Shown here piece after piece: positions 43,001 through 49,875 of a DNA stretch of 64,000 bases; the stretch's first letter is position 1, and each line of letters begins with the position of its first letter. Below the pieces are notes generated by a model. It searched no databases and was not told the origin of the DNA. It worked only from the letters and a program-made list of their open reading frames with translations. Position numbers and translations under genes: made by a program. Location of the stretch: positions 4,280,413 through 4,344,412 of the forward strand of contig ML679973.1 in assembly GCA_007922225.1 (NCBI GenBank), in the 5' to 3' direction. Origin of the DNA: Emydura subglobosa (Eukaryota; Chordata; Testudines; Chelidae).

Positions 43001-44938
43001 AAAAATATTCTGAGAATTTCCTTCCGTGGAGGCAATTAGAGCCTTGCTGTAAATGCTGTAGCAGACCGCAGATTCATTAGCTGAAGATCTTACTAAGACC
43101 AACCCAGTAAGGCGTTGAGCCAATGGAATAATGACAGAAGTTAATATTTTAATCCAGCCATACCCCAAAAGTGGTGTGTTTTTCCTCCTTTGGTAAGTTT
43201 ATGGAACAAGAAGAACAAAAATGTCTCTGAATAGAGCAAACCAGCAGCACTCTTAGCTTGAATGCTCAATGCAATGCGCTCCTCTCAGCTCTGCCTATTC
43301 CAGTTGATGTCTCTCCAAGCAAGCTGCCGAAGACAGCTAAGAAGATGAGAAACCACAATGTGGCATCAAGAGGCAACTTACTGCCTTTGCTCCATGATAA
43401 TCTCGCAAAGACTCATCATGGGTGAGATGGAGTTTGCAAAAGCACTGCCAAAAGGATTAGTTTTAATATTTTCGGGTAATAATGTTAATGGGACATTGTT
43501 GATAGCTTAAATTGCAATAGCATTGCAAACTTCTGTTAAACACCAGGTAGTATTTCTGGAGAGGAGACATAAGCTAACCTTGGTAGACACAGAGAAACAT
43601 TTGGATTTAAAATTCTTAATATTCATGAATTGCTTGGTTCAAAACATTCCTTGAATGGCTTCTTTTAAGTAGCTGAAGTTAAATACTTTCTTTGATTTCA
43701 TAGAAATTACTCACCTGATATCCATCATATATACTACACAGAACTTGCCTATTCTTAAAGGAAATTTTCTTGGCCATCTATAAACTGTCTTTCTTATCTA
43801 TGGTACACTGAGACCGGATTCGCTACTGATTTGCTGGGAATAAAATACTTTGATCGCAGCATACCTAGAGAGGAATGCCCCCAACAGGGTAGACTTACTC
43901 TTAAAGTATAATCACTTTAAAGCTCTCCACAGAGTGGCATACAGAAGAGATGGATACTTCAGTTACAATAACTTAGTGTTTGTGGTCTGTTTTGTTGGGT
44001 TTTTCCATCTTTCTTTAATAATAAAAGTCATTGTTTATAAGTGGGATTATTTTCCTGTCTTCAACTGGGGTGTCCCCTAAGGCAGGGCAAGAATCCCATA
44101 TGACTAAAATAGCGGGAGTCACATCCTTGAATTGGCATTAAGAGGTACAATTTATTAAGATTTGGCCCCTACCATTTTTTGTTTCAGTCTAGATCATACA
44201 TTTTTAGTAATTTTAGGGATAAAATTACCTGGCACTCAACATTAAAACACTCTTTTCTACTCCCACAGAGTTAATTGATTCTGTAAAGAAAATTGCATGA
44301 AACCAAAGGATTAACATGAGAAACATCAGAAAAGACATATCTAGGAAGATATGTTCTTGTTCTTCACTATATTGTAGGCAACCTTAAAAATCCAAGTGTT
44401 GTCGTCTTTGTGCGATTCCACTATGATCCATTTTACTCCAAAGATCTGCTCACTTGTGTGTATCCGTAAGAGCTGCTGCATCTGACTTAAAACATGATTT
44501 GCTGCTTTTTAACTCCTCCTAATCCTGCAGAGCCAGGACAGCTAAGGGAAGGAGCTGGAGTCTATTTCCTCTTCTGAATCATCAATAGAATTATTGACTC
44601 TGGGACGATCTGCATGCATAATTACTTACTAAAGCATGCAAAAAGTTGTATGGATACTCTTATTTTGGTTTGAACCAGGTTTATTTCAGTTTAGCTTAAA
44701 TTGAATAGGGATTTAACGGAACAGATTTAAACTAAATCGAAATAAGTGTCACAGCTCATCTGTTGATGTTACTACTAACATACACCAAAGATAACATAGC
44801 AAAATGCTACAGTATCTTATTAATTCATATCTACTATTTGCTAGTATTTAAAATCTGCAGTGTTCTTGGAAAACTGGTAAAACACTGCAAGCTAAAATAA
44901 AAAATATAATGAATTCATCTTTTATTCTAGGATCTTAA
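13036..44938 (+). CDS. CD58: CD58 (LFA-3)-like cell adhesion molecule, nine coding exons
   Basis: Predicted type I membrane glycoprotein of the CD2 family, 321 residues, spliced from 13036-13090, 19106-19420, 25610-25858, 27387-27491, 29452-29496, 31956-32021, 35673-35753, 36798-36839 and 44931-44938. Order: signal peptide, cysteine-free IgV-like domain 1, C2-like domain 2 with four cysteines, one membrane helix, and an acidic tail of about 80 residues. Identity rests on domain 1: the C-strand block [12 protein letters not shown] closely matches human CD58. In mammals CD58 on target and antigen-presenting cells binds CD2 on T and NK cells. Every intron is phase 1 with GT..AG. The long tail is unusual, since human CD58 has a short tail or a GPI anchor. 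Exons 1-4 are strong; 5-9 rest on splice sites and phase. Confidence 0.8.
13979..14690. mobile_element. Palindromic MITE interrupted by a second element
   Basis: The left end 'cctgtctacacttaaaa' and the right end 'gcagtgtagacataccct' are related inverted termini. Inside is the family motif 'aggttgacctaa'. The element at 14166-14641 is inserted within it, so removing 14166-14649 leaves a MITE of about 230 bp. It lies in intron 1. Confidence 0.65.
14166..14641. mobile_element. Non-autonomous hAT element with perfect 8-bp target duplication
   Basis: The termini are inverted: 'cagtggttcccaacc' at the left and 'ggttgggaaccaatg' at the right. The flanking 8 bp GTCTATGC occur at 14158-14165 and exactly again at 14642-14649. 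An 8-bp duplication with CAGNGG ends is diagnostic of the hAT superfamily. The 476-bp interior has no transposase; its long open frame on the minus strand is not coding. Confidence 0.85.
14700..15880. other. Intron 1 stretch without recognised feature
   Basis: No exon or identifiable repeat was seen. The interval 15,290-15,600 is purine-rich with loosely repeated G and A runs. Confidence 0.45.
15890..16140 (+). repeat. Unclassified intronic repeat, copy 1
   Basis: It shares order and much sequence with 24,715-24,945: 'cttttaaattgatt', then 'agctcctggttgaaggctggg', 'aaaactgca', and 'agcacactttgagc'. Both copies follow an A/T-rich run. I do not recognise the family. The copies lie in introns 1 and 2, each upstream of an Ig exon. 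Confidence 0.5.
16350..16445. repeat. Fragment of the foldback MITE arm
   Basis: It contains 'gacctgaagaagagctctg' and 'gcagaagttagtctaataa', the same arm as 7653-7893. Only one arm is present. Confidence 0.6.
17285..17420 (+). repeat. Ancient interspersed repeat tail
   Basis: The segment 'aaactcttcagggcagtg' with 'gtacagcgcctagcaca' and 'ggggccctg' recurs, more diverged, at 29277-29410, 57125-57250 and 61455-61590. It is an old SINE/LINE tail widespread in reptiles; the class is not certain. Confidence 0.55.
17548..17660 (+). repeat. MIR-like CORE-SINE
   Basis: The tRNA-derived head and core pattern is visible: 'gcagtgcggtgtcatggtt', 'aaagcagggctcttgggtt', then 'gtctctgccactggcagta'. This matches MIR plus-strand order. 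Diverged and truncated. Confidence 0.55.
18205..18425 (+). repeat. CR1 LINE 3' tails
   Basis: Two successive pieces resemble the turtle CR1 terminus: 'gggaagacaggatatc' to 'gaaccattggtctgattt', and 'ggagacaggaaactggacta' to 'ggcaattcctatg'. They look like two tails or a duplicated tail on the plus strand. Confidence 0.55.
19106..19420 (+). CDS. CD58: CD58-like exon 2: IgV-like domain 1
   Basis: The acceptor 'ttgacatag' and donor 'gtaagtag' bound a phase 1-1 exon of 105 codons, the membrane-distal ligand-binding domain. Visible marks are the core Trp in [14 protein letters not shown], the [18 protein letters not shown] strand pair, and the C-terminal G strand FVLEVLG. The two Ig cysteines are absent; where a V domain has YxC there is YEA. 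Loss of this disulphide is characteristic of CD2/CD58 domain 1. N-glycosylation sequons NKT and NLT are present. The WKK..KVAELE segment is the best evidence for CD58 over CD48 or SLAM members. Confidence 0.9.
19470..20160 (+). mobile_element. CR1 LINE ORF2 fragment
   Basis: Decayed reading pieces such as [18 protein letters not shown] (about 19,711), [15 protein letters not shown] and [16 protein letters not shown] match the linker and early reverse-transcriptase part of CR1 ORF2. Stops and frameshifts abound. It begins about 50 bp after exon 2. The junction near 20,155 leads into a second CR1 copy. Confidence 0.65.
20161..22745 (+). mobile_element. CR1 LINE, nearly contiguous decayed copy
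   Basis: An endonuclease part is visible (YYRPPDQDV, then IIMGDFNYP near 20,345), then reverse-transcriptase blocks [14 protein letters not shown] (about 21,240), [29 protein letters not shown] and [14 protein letters not shown]. The block holding the catalytic FADD is missing: sequence jumps from '[10 protein letters not shown]' (about 21,860) to downstream ORF2. The 3' tail ends at 'cagtatggccattcttac'. Many stops; dead element in intron 2. Confidence 0.75.
22746..23160 (+). mobile_element. CR1 LINE fragment of another subfamily
   Basis: It has an RT piece with [14 protein letters not shown] (near 22,895) followed by a 3' part ('gggagatttaggttcgata', 'ggaggtttttaagaacaga'). Compared with the neighbouring copy the order is compressed, which suggests an internal deletion. 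Truncated before the terminal repeat. Confidence 0.6.
23165..23400. repeat. Palindromic reptile repeat
   Basis: The inner inverted pair is 'ttgggtctgatttttagag' and 'ctgaaaatcagacccaagg' (23,237-23,330); the outer arms are more diverged ('ccaagtttccaaaaag' versus 'acttttggaaattt'). Relatives lie near 46,490-46,660 and 57,735-57,880. A non-autonomous DNA element is likely. Confidence 0.5.
23398..23500 (+). repeat. MIR-like SINE 3' core
   Basis: 'ctctctgtgcttcagtttt' followed by 'aaaatggtctttaacat' and 'tttgaggattaatgttta' is the canonical MIR core and 3' order on the plus strand. Confidence 0.65.
23540..23700. repeat. MITE fragment
   Basis: It belongs to the 'agtcgac / tcaatcgat' palindromic family also present at 28409-28697. 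The shared motif is 'tctacacagatccactcaat' here and 'tctacattgaccactcaat' there. Confidence 0.5.
24715..24945 (+). repeat. Unclassified intronic repeat, copy 2
   Basis: Counterpart of 15890-16140. It follows an A run of over 20 bases (about 24,685) and has 'cttttaaattgattgtgc', 'ccagcttctggttgagagc' and 'cacttagcacacttgagcc' in the same order. Confidence 0.5.
25610..25858 (+). CDS. CD58: CD58-like exon 3: C2-like Ig domain 2
   Basis: The acceptor 'ccctccccag' and donor 'gtaagtat' bound an 83-codon phase 1-1 exon. Four cysteines occur in the CD2-family domain 2 arrangement (LNC, ITC, VMC, STC), giving two disulphides. Sequons NIT, NHT and NRS indicate heavy N-glycosylation. The order [31 protein letters not shown] follows human CD58 domain 2. 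This membrane-proximal domain holds domain 1 away from the cell surface. If intron 3 were retained, translation would run 45 codons further to a stop at 25,992. Confidence 0.9.
26477..26700. repeat. MITE, inverted orientation
   Basis: It contains 'gggtatgtctaagcaatc', 'cagtgctgcagctatgctg' and 'cggggcttaggtcggttta', the reverse order of the element at 13979-14690. Lies in intron 3. Confidence 0.55.
26887..27020 (-). repeat. CR1 LINE 3' end fragment
   Basis: It begins 'ctcatagactttaaggtc', continues 'gatcatctagtctgacc' and 'cacccacccactcctg', the reverse complement of a CR1 3' end. Related to the copy at 62-345. Confidence 0.7.
27021..27108 (+). repeat. CR1 tail in opposite orientation
   Basis: 'gcgggctggacttgctgga' to 'ggtatggcaattcctacgg' is the plus-strand 3' terminus of the turtle-type CR1. 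It abuts the minus-strand copy, so two insertions meet here. Confidence 0.5.
27387..27491 (+). CDS. CD58: CD58-like exon 4: membrane anchor
   Basis: The acceptor 'tgtctttag' and donor 'gtatgtag' bound a 35-codon phase 1-1 exon. After a short hydrophilic stalk ([11 protein letters not shown]) comes a 20-odd residue helix, [19 protein letters not shown], then TVWKK as a stop-transfer signal. This fixes the protein as a type I transmembrane form. It corresponds in position to the membrane exon of mammalian CD58. Confidence 0.85.
28409..28697. repeat. Palindromic MITE with a strong hairpin
   Basis: Inverted arms 'cagtcgacgggagttatgc' (28,446) and 'gcgtaactcccatcgactg' (28,483) are separated by less than 20 bases, the latter itself carrying 'aagctac..gtagctt'. 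The element ends near 'tatagacatacccct'. It lies in intron 4. Confidence 0.6.
28930..29036 (+). repeat. CR1 LINE 3' tail
   Basis: 'gttaatcctgctttaagaag' and 'ggtcccttccaaccctaat' lead into the terminal repeat 'cttctatgcttctata'. Plus-strand CR1 tail, 5'-truncated. Confidence 0.7.
29277..29410 (+). repeat. Ancient interspersed repeat tail
   Basis: It resembles 17285-17420: 'gatctctttagagcaggga', 'gtacaatgtctagcacga', 'tggggtcctggtcc'. It lies shortly before the poly-T of exon 5's acceptor. Confidence 0.5.
29452..29496 (+). CDS. CD58: CD58-like exon 5: first cytoplasmic exon
   Basis: A 45-nt exon with an exceptionally long T tract (about 24 T) before the 'aag' acceptor, and donor 'gtaaat'. 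It keeps phase 1 and reads [15 protein letters not shown]. It would follow the membrane-proximal KK. No family relative of this peptide is known to me. The call rests on two splice sites and phase; it could be a cassette exon or spurious. Confidence 0.55.
29560..31680 (+). repeat. Possible decayed non-LTR retrotransposon
   Basis: In the plus strand near 30,715-30,860 the reading [15 protein letters not shown] resembles the GDFN/I-H-V catalytic block of an L2/CR1-type APE endonuclease. Further on (about 31,065) [15 protein letters not shown] resembles the linker after the endonuclease. Decay is heavy and there is no reverse-transcriptase block. A 28-base T run lies at 31,687. Confidence 0.35.
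31956..32021 (+). CDS. CD58: CD58-like exon 6: acidic tail segment
   Basis: The acceptor 'cttcttcag' and donor 'gtgagtgc' bound a 22-codon phase 1-1 exon reading [19 protein letters not shown] then QKE. It holds the tail's only tyrosine, in AAYKIEE. That context is not an ITIM (the +3 residue is Glu) nor the TxYxxV/I switch motif of SLAM receptors. The splice sites are good; there is no homologue by eye. Confidence 0.65.
32309..32560 (-). repeat. CR1 LINE 3' fragment
   Basis: 'gtaggaattgccaggctgg', 'gtcagacccagctttgatg' and 'ctggtactagatgcttcac' follow the reverse complement of the turtle CR1 tail. Its 3' end is at the left. Confidence 0.6.
33329..35285 (+). mobile_element. hAT DNA transposon with decayed transposase
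   Basis: The left end 'cagtgatactaaatagg' resembles a hAT terminal repeat. Coding pieces begin at about 33,696 and continue through several frames to about 35,280. Recognisable blocks are [83 protein letters not shown] and [20 protein letters not shown]. They resemble the ZBED/SCAND3/GTF2IRD2-type hAT transposase. The 3' terminus was not found and lies close to an assembly gap. Inserted in intron 6. Confidence 0.65.
33696..35285 (+). pseudogene. hAT (ZBED-type) transposase pseudogene
   Basis: The reading frame changes at least three times (near 34,025, 34,320 and 34,600), with stops at 34,031, 34,320 and 35,044. The N-terminal BED zinc finger is partly missing. The middle contains the segment preceding the hAT catalytic region, and the C-terminal part ends in [17 protein letters not shown] with a short internal repeat of 'gttcagatcaa' at 35,200-35,240. 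Not functional; a host-derived single-copy gene is excluded by decay and by transposon-like ends. Confidence 0.65.
35369..35378. other. Assembly gap of 10 N
   Basis: Ten N bases mark an unresolved join. It lies near where the right end of the hAT element would be expected and 295 bp before exon 7. Confidence 0.95.
35673..35753 (+). CDS. CD58: CD58-like exon 7: tail segment
   Basis: A pyrimidine-rich acceptor (tctctttcag) and donor 'gtgggtga' enclose 27 codons, phase 1-1, reading [20 protein letters not shown] then DQSQADE. Acidic and Ser/Gln-rich; a single SP pair is the only obvious modification site. No proline-rich SH3 ligand like that in CD2 is seen. Confidence 0.65.
35931..36334. mobile_element. 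Non-autonomous element with terminal inverted repeats
   Basis: The left end GGGCTAGATCCACGAAGG pairs with the right end 'ctttgtggatgtaggcc' in inverted orientation. The inside has 'cttaggtgcctatcactag' and 'cacaggttagagtgctaacc'. About 404 bp, no coding potential. Intron 7. Confidence 0.6.
36798..36839 (+). CDS. CD58: CD58-like exon 8: tail segment
   Basis: The acceptor 'caactgcag' and donor 'gtactgag' bound 14 codons, phase 1-1, reading [14 protein letters not shown]. It is followed 22 bp after its end by a hAT insertion at 36862. The donor is non-optimal beyond GT. Supported by phase continuity with exons 7 and 9. Confidence 0.55.
36862..37351. mobile_element. Non-autonomous hAT element with 8-bp target duplication
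   Basis: The ends are inverted: 'cagggcttctcaacct' and 'aggttgacaaccactg'. The flanks are CTATAGAG at 36854-36861 and CTACAGAG at 37352-37359, an 8-bp duplication with one later change. The 490-bp interior lacks a transposase. It belongs to a different family from the copy at 14166-14641. Confidence 0.85.
37485..37640 (+). repeat. MIR-like CORE-SINE
   Basis: 'cagtctagggactaagac', 'ggagtcagaagacctgc' and the later 'tttgtaaagcacttatat' follow the plus-strand order of MIR-type SINEs. Confidence 0.5.
37940..38660. other. GC-rich unassigned block with internal repeat
   Basis: Near 38,448-38,480 and 38,580-38,605 the phrase 'gagaggagct' followed by 'aggttccgg' repeats. Long open frames here are biased by C-rich composition and have no domain or splice-bounded structure. 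I suspect a reptile-specific repeat. Confidence 0.35.
38670..40085. other. Intron 8 stretch without recognised feature
   Basis: No exon, RNA gene or identifiable repeat was seen in this interval. Confidence 0.4.
40086..40520. other. Unassigned block, possible old repeat
   Basis: The phrase 'tcattcaatctcgagagatc' followed by 'atgggtatgcacc' looks like part of an interspersed repeat known to me only by resemblance. 'caaggcagt' occurs at 40,425 and 40,491, suggesting internal duplication. The class is unknown. Confidence 0.3.
40779..40799 (+). repeat. Poly-A tract
   Basis: About 21 consecutive A bases, with no linked retroposon body that I can identify. Confidence 0.7.
41290..42742 (+). mobile_element. 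CR1 LINE, 5'-truncated
   Basis: The RT blocks [28 protein letters not shown] and [17 protein letters not shown] are followed by the catalytic FADDTKLLK (about 41,770), then [19 protein letters not shown]. The 3' tail 'gaagacaggatactgggc' ends near 42,742. Two or more frame breaks (near 41,610 and 41,963) make it inactive. It sits in the last intron and is the better preserved relative of the 20-22 kb copy. Confidence 0.8.
42743..44930. other. Distal intron 8 without recognised feature
   Basis: AT-rich sequence with short reading frames only. No extra phase-1 exon was found by eye, although a missed small one is possible. Confidence 0.4.
44931..44938 (+). CDS. CD58: CD58-like exon 9: last two codons and stop
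   Basis: The acceptor 'tttattctag' precedes GATCTTAA. With the base carried from exon 8 this completes Gly, then Ser and a TAA stop at 44936-44938. The exon continues as 3' UTR. A very short final coding segment is plausible but depends on exon 8 being right. Confidence 0.5.
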
Positions 44939-46801
44939 ACTACAAAGGGAGGCAGACTGACAACACAAGGGACTAAACTCCAGTGTGGAGACACAAAAGA
45001 CATTGAGAGAAGAAATGGAACAGTTGTCTTCTGGACATCGTCCATGAGTGCTGGAGTTCTCCCTAACAGATGTGTTTTGAAGACGAGGTTATTGATTTGT
45101 TCTCAAGCTTCCACCAACACCCTCTTTTATCTTTCCAGGACAGGTGCCCTCGTTCTTCAATGTCAGTAATTTTGAAAATGGATAGACAGTCCAGGAGCAA
45201 ATCCCTTTGCCTCCAGGCTCCTTTTTGTACCTTTGTTTTATAAGTGATCTAACATAAAACACAGGAGCCAGCTTTATTTATGCCAATATTTCCAGGCATT
45301 AACTAACACAAGTGAATGTAGACAAAACTAATAAGCATGACATACAACTTTCACTCTCACATTATTTAAATTCAGAAGATAAAAGTATTCAGAAGGGAAA
45401 CTCTCGTTTTTCCATTCTCCCTATCTGAAAGAAAATGCCACAATTACACTCCAGGCATAGATGAGCAGCAGCTTTCCTGGCTCTTTTCTATCTGTACTTC
45501 CAGGGAGCATCACCATCTCCCTCCACCACCAAACTGTGATTTTTTTTTTATTTTTTATTTTTTTTGGAGTAGCAAAAGACTCAGTGGAGATGGTATCAAC
45601 TCTGCCATTCACTCTAGCCAAACAGAGTCTCGAGCAACTGCATCTATTGACACAGCTGTGGGTGGCAAACAGCTGATAGATCTAAAAGCATCAGCACAGA
45701 TGCTTCATTCTCTGTCAAGAGGAGATTTATCAACCAGTGAGACCAATACAGTCTCCGTGCCAAACCCAGGTCTCAAATTGGTGTGATGAAGGTCAAGGCA
45801 ATTGGAGGACTCCTGATACTGAACGTCATTTTTCGTCTGTAATCTTCTTTCCAAAGAAGGAAACGACTAACAATCATTTCCTTAAGAGATATTGGCACCC
45901 ACTTGTATCGCTCCGCCTCCCTCTGCGCCGCCGCGCCCCCCCCGCCCCCCCCCCAAAATCGGATATTGTGCAAAAAGTAAAGAAACAGCAACTGAGTGGG
46001 AGAAATGCATTCCATTTTAAATCTTGTTTCATTGTATTACTCTAAAATGTTTTTAGTAACACCAAAAAAGATTTTTTTTTTAAATAGGGCTGGATTTTAT
46101 GTATTTGTTCCAGCTGCTTTGCATTGTGGCCTGTGAGCTTTAACTTTACAATACACCTATGATGATGCCCAAATTAATATGATATTGATGTTGTAACAGA
46201 AAATCAACCTCATACTGCAAATCGAGATTGTCCTTTCCTATGAGCAAGGCTTTCAGCTGCTACCGTTCTAGGAAGAGTACACATCTTACCTTTCATGTCA
46301 TTAGGATGCCCAGATTTAATAACCAGATTATTTGATGCACGCTTTTGTGATTATAGAGCTGGTTACTTAATGCTCATTCATCTTTGCAAGAGACTTTAAA
46401 ATCTATAGATGCTATACAGGAATTAGATATTATCCCCTTTTTACAGATGGGGAAAGAAAGGCAAAAAGTTAAAACCCTATATTTTCAAAAGAACCCCCCA
46501 AATTTAGGATGCCCTTTTGAGATATATGGGGCTTAATTTTTCAGATGTGCTGAGCACCCATAGTTCTCACTGCAGTTGTGTGTGTTTAGCATCTCTGTAA
46601 GTCAGAACTTTGATGGCTAAAGTTAGGCACCCAAAAACTCTATATAGCTTCGGGGATTTTTGCACAAGTGTCTTACAAGGATCACACAGATGTGTTCTGG
46701 GTTCTGTTCCCAGGTCTGCCACAGATTTATGGTGCTAACCTAGGAGTCAGTAAGACTGCACCACATTTCTTCCTTACCCACTGAATTTTTTTTATGAAGT
46801 G
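44939..46801 (+). other. Presumed 3' UTR and downstream flank
   Basis: I find no AATAAA between the stop and the retrovirus at 46,802; a variant AATACA is at about 46,150. The end of the transcript is therefore unplaced. MIR-like remains (minus, about 46,435) and a palindromic repeat related to 23165-23400 (about 46,490-46,660) occur near the end. Confidence 0.4.
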
Positions 46802-47550
46802 TGTTGATTCTGAACACTTTATGATCAGTGTGGATACCAGTGAGACACGGTACGCCCAATTTGCAGATCAATAAGGTTTAATGTGCAAGATTTTCTATAA
46901 ATATACTAGTTAATTTTAGGCTTTGTATCTAACTACAATATATCATACTCACTAAGCCTGGAGAGCTAAGCAGTCACTCAGAAGGCTGTATACAGGAACG
47001 GCTTTCTTCAGAGCCCCCGCCAGGGAGTCAGTGGATCCTCTGGGCCAACTGGCAGCACCTCCCACGGAGTCAGGTGTTGATGGAGTGTCCTCCTTTGTCT
47101 AAGTGGTGACTACTTATACCCTTCCATAAACAACCTTCACCTAATTCTCTCTCTCTCATTATCATATATGCTAATTACCTACATTGGGTTTCCACCCTTA
47201 ACTACATTCCATTCTCACCATAATAAGTGGGGTCGTCAAAACAACATCTGGTGATAGGAGGGGCGGAGTAAAAATATGCCCCTTGGCAATCAAATAGTGT
47301 ACCCCCAGATGTTCAAGGATAACTTCTTGTTCCCATCACTGTTATGTGTGTGCAGCTGCAAGCATACAGTATCTGTATTTTGTCTTATTATGTGCCGTGG
47401 TGTGCAGAAACTGAGACATCTATAAGGTTATTCAGTTTCTGCCAACTGGAAGATGTCTTGCTACAGGGGTCAGAATAGCCAAGCAACTGAAGCTATGCTA
47501 GGCCTGTAGGACAGTGGTCAAGCAACTCAAATTGTACTGGGCTTCCAACA
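46802..47550 (-). repeat. 3' LTR of the endogenous retrovirus
   Basis: It aligns along its length with 53131-53878, with scattered substitutions and small indels. On the minus strand it runs from TGTTGGAAGCC at 47550 to the CA at 46802. A 27-base segment at 46908-46934 is inverted relative to the other LTR. Confidence 0.9.
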
Positions 47551-47561
47551 TTCCCCTCCTT
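47551..47561 (-). promoter_or_regulatory. Retroviral polypurine tract
   Basis: On the minus strand AAGGAGGGGAA lies immediately before the TG of the 3' LTR, the standard position of the plus-strand primer in retroviruses. Confidence 0.8.
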
Positions 47562-47624
47562 GGTGGCTGTCATAACTTGATAGGCCACCACGACGACTCC
47601 TTGATACACACCTCCGACTATGGC

Positions 47625-49748
47625 TCAAGGCACCCCAGCCGGGGTCCAAACGATTAGTGTCTTCTCGTCGGCAGGGTATATCGCAGAGCGCTGCCTCACT
47701 CGTATGCAGGGGTCTTTTAGGCCATTGAGTCGCTTTAGGGAGCTTCTAGTCCACCAAAAGAGTCCCACTGCAGCCATCAGAGAAACTATCTGCAATACAC
47801 ACACGAGCACAATGGGATGCAGTGCTAGATATAAAATCCCAGTGGCAGTGGGGGACCATCCCAATAGGGGGTTTCCCACCAACTGTGCTTTGTGGCAGCT
47901 TTTGCAGCATCTGGGACTTTGACTACTTTAGTCCCATCATATTTGACTGTCAAATTTACAGTCTTCAATTGTTCCTGAATGTGTGTAAGCAGGATTATGA
48001 TGTTTGAATGTGTTAGCATGCATTGTACCAAATCAGTATTGACTCCCAATATCACAGGTTGAATATATTCTACAACATTAATTAATAACTCAAATATATT
48101 CTTTGATACTTCATAAACTACATCACACAATTCCAATACAGCAACATTGCAATAACATTTGTTTTGGGCAGGATTAACATCTTTTTTATAAATTCCATTA
48201 ATTACAACTTGAGTACATTGCATGCGAACACAAACGCAACCTTGTCCAATGTACACAATGGTAGAATTAATGCTATTATTAGGTAACAAAGCATATTGTC
48301 AATTCCATACATCCAATTAATCTTTCTTACAAGGGTATGTAAATTGTGCCAGTGGTTCTTCACAAATATATCCCAATTCTGATCCCAACATGGCTTCACA
48401 TGTGCAGCTTTGTAAACTAACCAATCGAGTTTCATTTCCTTCTTTCAATCCCCATGTCAGGTGTTCAATAGGCCATAACACTCCACTTTTTACATTGAGG
48501 CCTAGGGGGACTACTCTGTGTATGTCTATGAGGTGAGCAGCAGATGCTGTCATTACATATGCTGTAATCACTTGAGCCTGGGCATCTACTGTGAAATTTA
48601 GCATTTTCCACCAGTGACTTAAGGCTCTTTCTTGGGTGGTGGCATCATCCCAAATCAATTTCTTTATTTCATCAGGCAGGACTCCACTAAGTCCTTGTCA
48701 GATGAGACCTTGGCCTATTTCTTGAGCCCAAAGCTGTGCTTGTATGCAACCTAAAGCTTTGAAGATAGCATTTATCATAATTTTTGTGAGGTTTAAAACG
48801 CTCAGGCGTGCTTTTTCATTATTCATTTCCCAGGTTACTAATATATCTCCAAGTAACTTTTCTCCATATCCCAAAGCTGAATGTGTGTGTACTATGGGAT
48901 CTGATAGGGCTCCAAGGCTTCTGCCTAGGATCCTTAAGTTGTTTGTCAAAACTTCTTCATTAATTGAATTCAGCACTCCTGCTGATGCTCCTATACCTCC
49001 CAAAATATCTCCTCCAATGTTTCGTTTGGAACGTGCATGTATGTTAGCATTGTGTGTTACCCAGCTGTCCATCCAGAGCAGCCATTCTTGTACTAGGGGG
49101 TGTTACAAACGGTGCACAATGGGGATGTAGGTGGGATATGGTAATATTTTGTATGCCTACGTGTACTTTCACAAGGTGTACCTTTGGGATCTCCAGTACT
49201 TGGATCTTATAATTTTCTTTTAACACCAAGTCCCCAACATTGTATTCTCTGGACTTGGGAGCACAATGTACAACTACACTCAGATAGGTGTTTATGTACA
49301 TCACTACACTTGCAGAGAGATTCACTAAAATCCATTGAGGATAGTATACCTTCAGTTCAGTGACAGGTGTCTTTCCCTTTATTAGGTGAAATATCCCCAT
49401 GTAGTAATAGCTAAAATCGGCTTTGTTGTAAATTACTTCAGACCATTTTTTACACCATAACAGTGTGTTGCTCTGTTCTTCTCTGGTCCAATTCACTCTG
49501 TGTAAATAAACCAAATCATCTGGGCCAGCTTCTTTTGTGGGGATACTCATTTTGGTGGCATTAATTGTGAGTTGCCCCTCAAAATTACAAAAAGTCTTTA
49601 TCTTAAGCTCCAAAACATCTTCCCCCAGCCACCCGGTAGTGGGCGCGGGTACTATCCCACAACATCTGTCTGAGATTGCACCATCTTTCCCGTTCACACC
49701 AACACAGCACAGCAAACACACACAGCAAAACAATAACAAGAACACCAT
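47625..49748 (-). pseudogene. Endogenous retroviral env, broken
   Basis: The surface part (49044-49748) starts with an ATG and a hydrophobic signal, and has several N-glycosylation sequons. A furin-type RSKR site followed by a glycine-rich fusion-peptide-like stretch (about 48,985-49,035) opens the transmembrane part in another frame, so a frameshift lies near the SU/TM junction. The transmembrane part then has in-frame stops at 48698-48700, 48317-48319 and 48299-48301. A probable membrane helix near 47,720-47,830 is in a further frame. I see no CX6CC motif of gammaretroviral type. The surface subunit is short at about 230 residues. Not functional. Confidence 0.7.
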
Positions 49749-49875
49749 ACAACTTTTCTTATTGAATGTCTTGATCTTGTATTTCTGTGTACCATCTTGG
49801 ATCTTTATAATAACTATCTACAAACAAAACACAAAACAAAAATGGGATCTATAGACCCCAATTAGTATCAATTAT

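Noticed and set aside
48744..49130. A 128-codon plus-strand open frame.
   Set aside because: It is the antisense shadow of the retroviral env.
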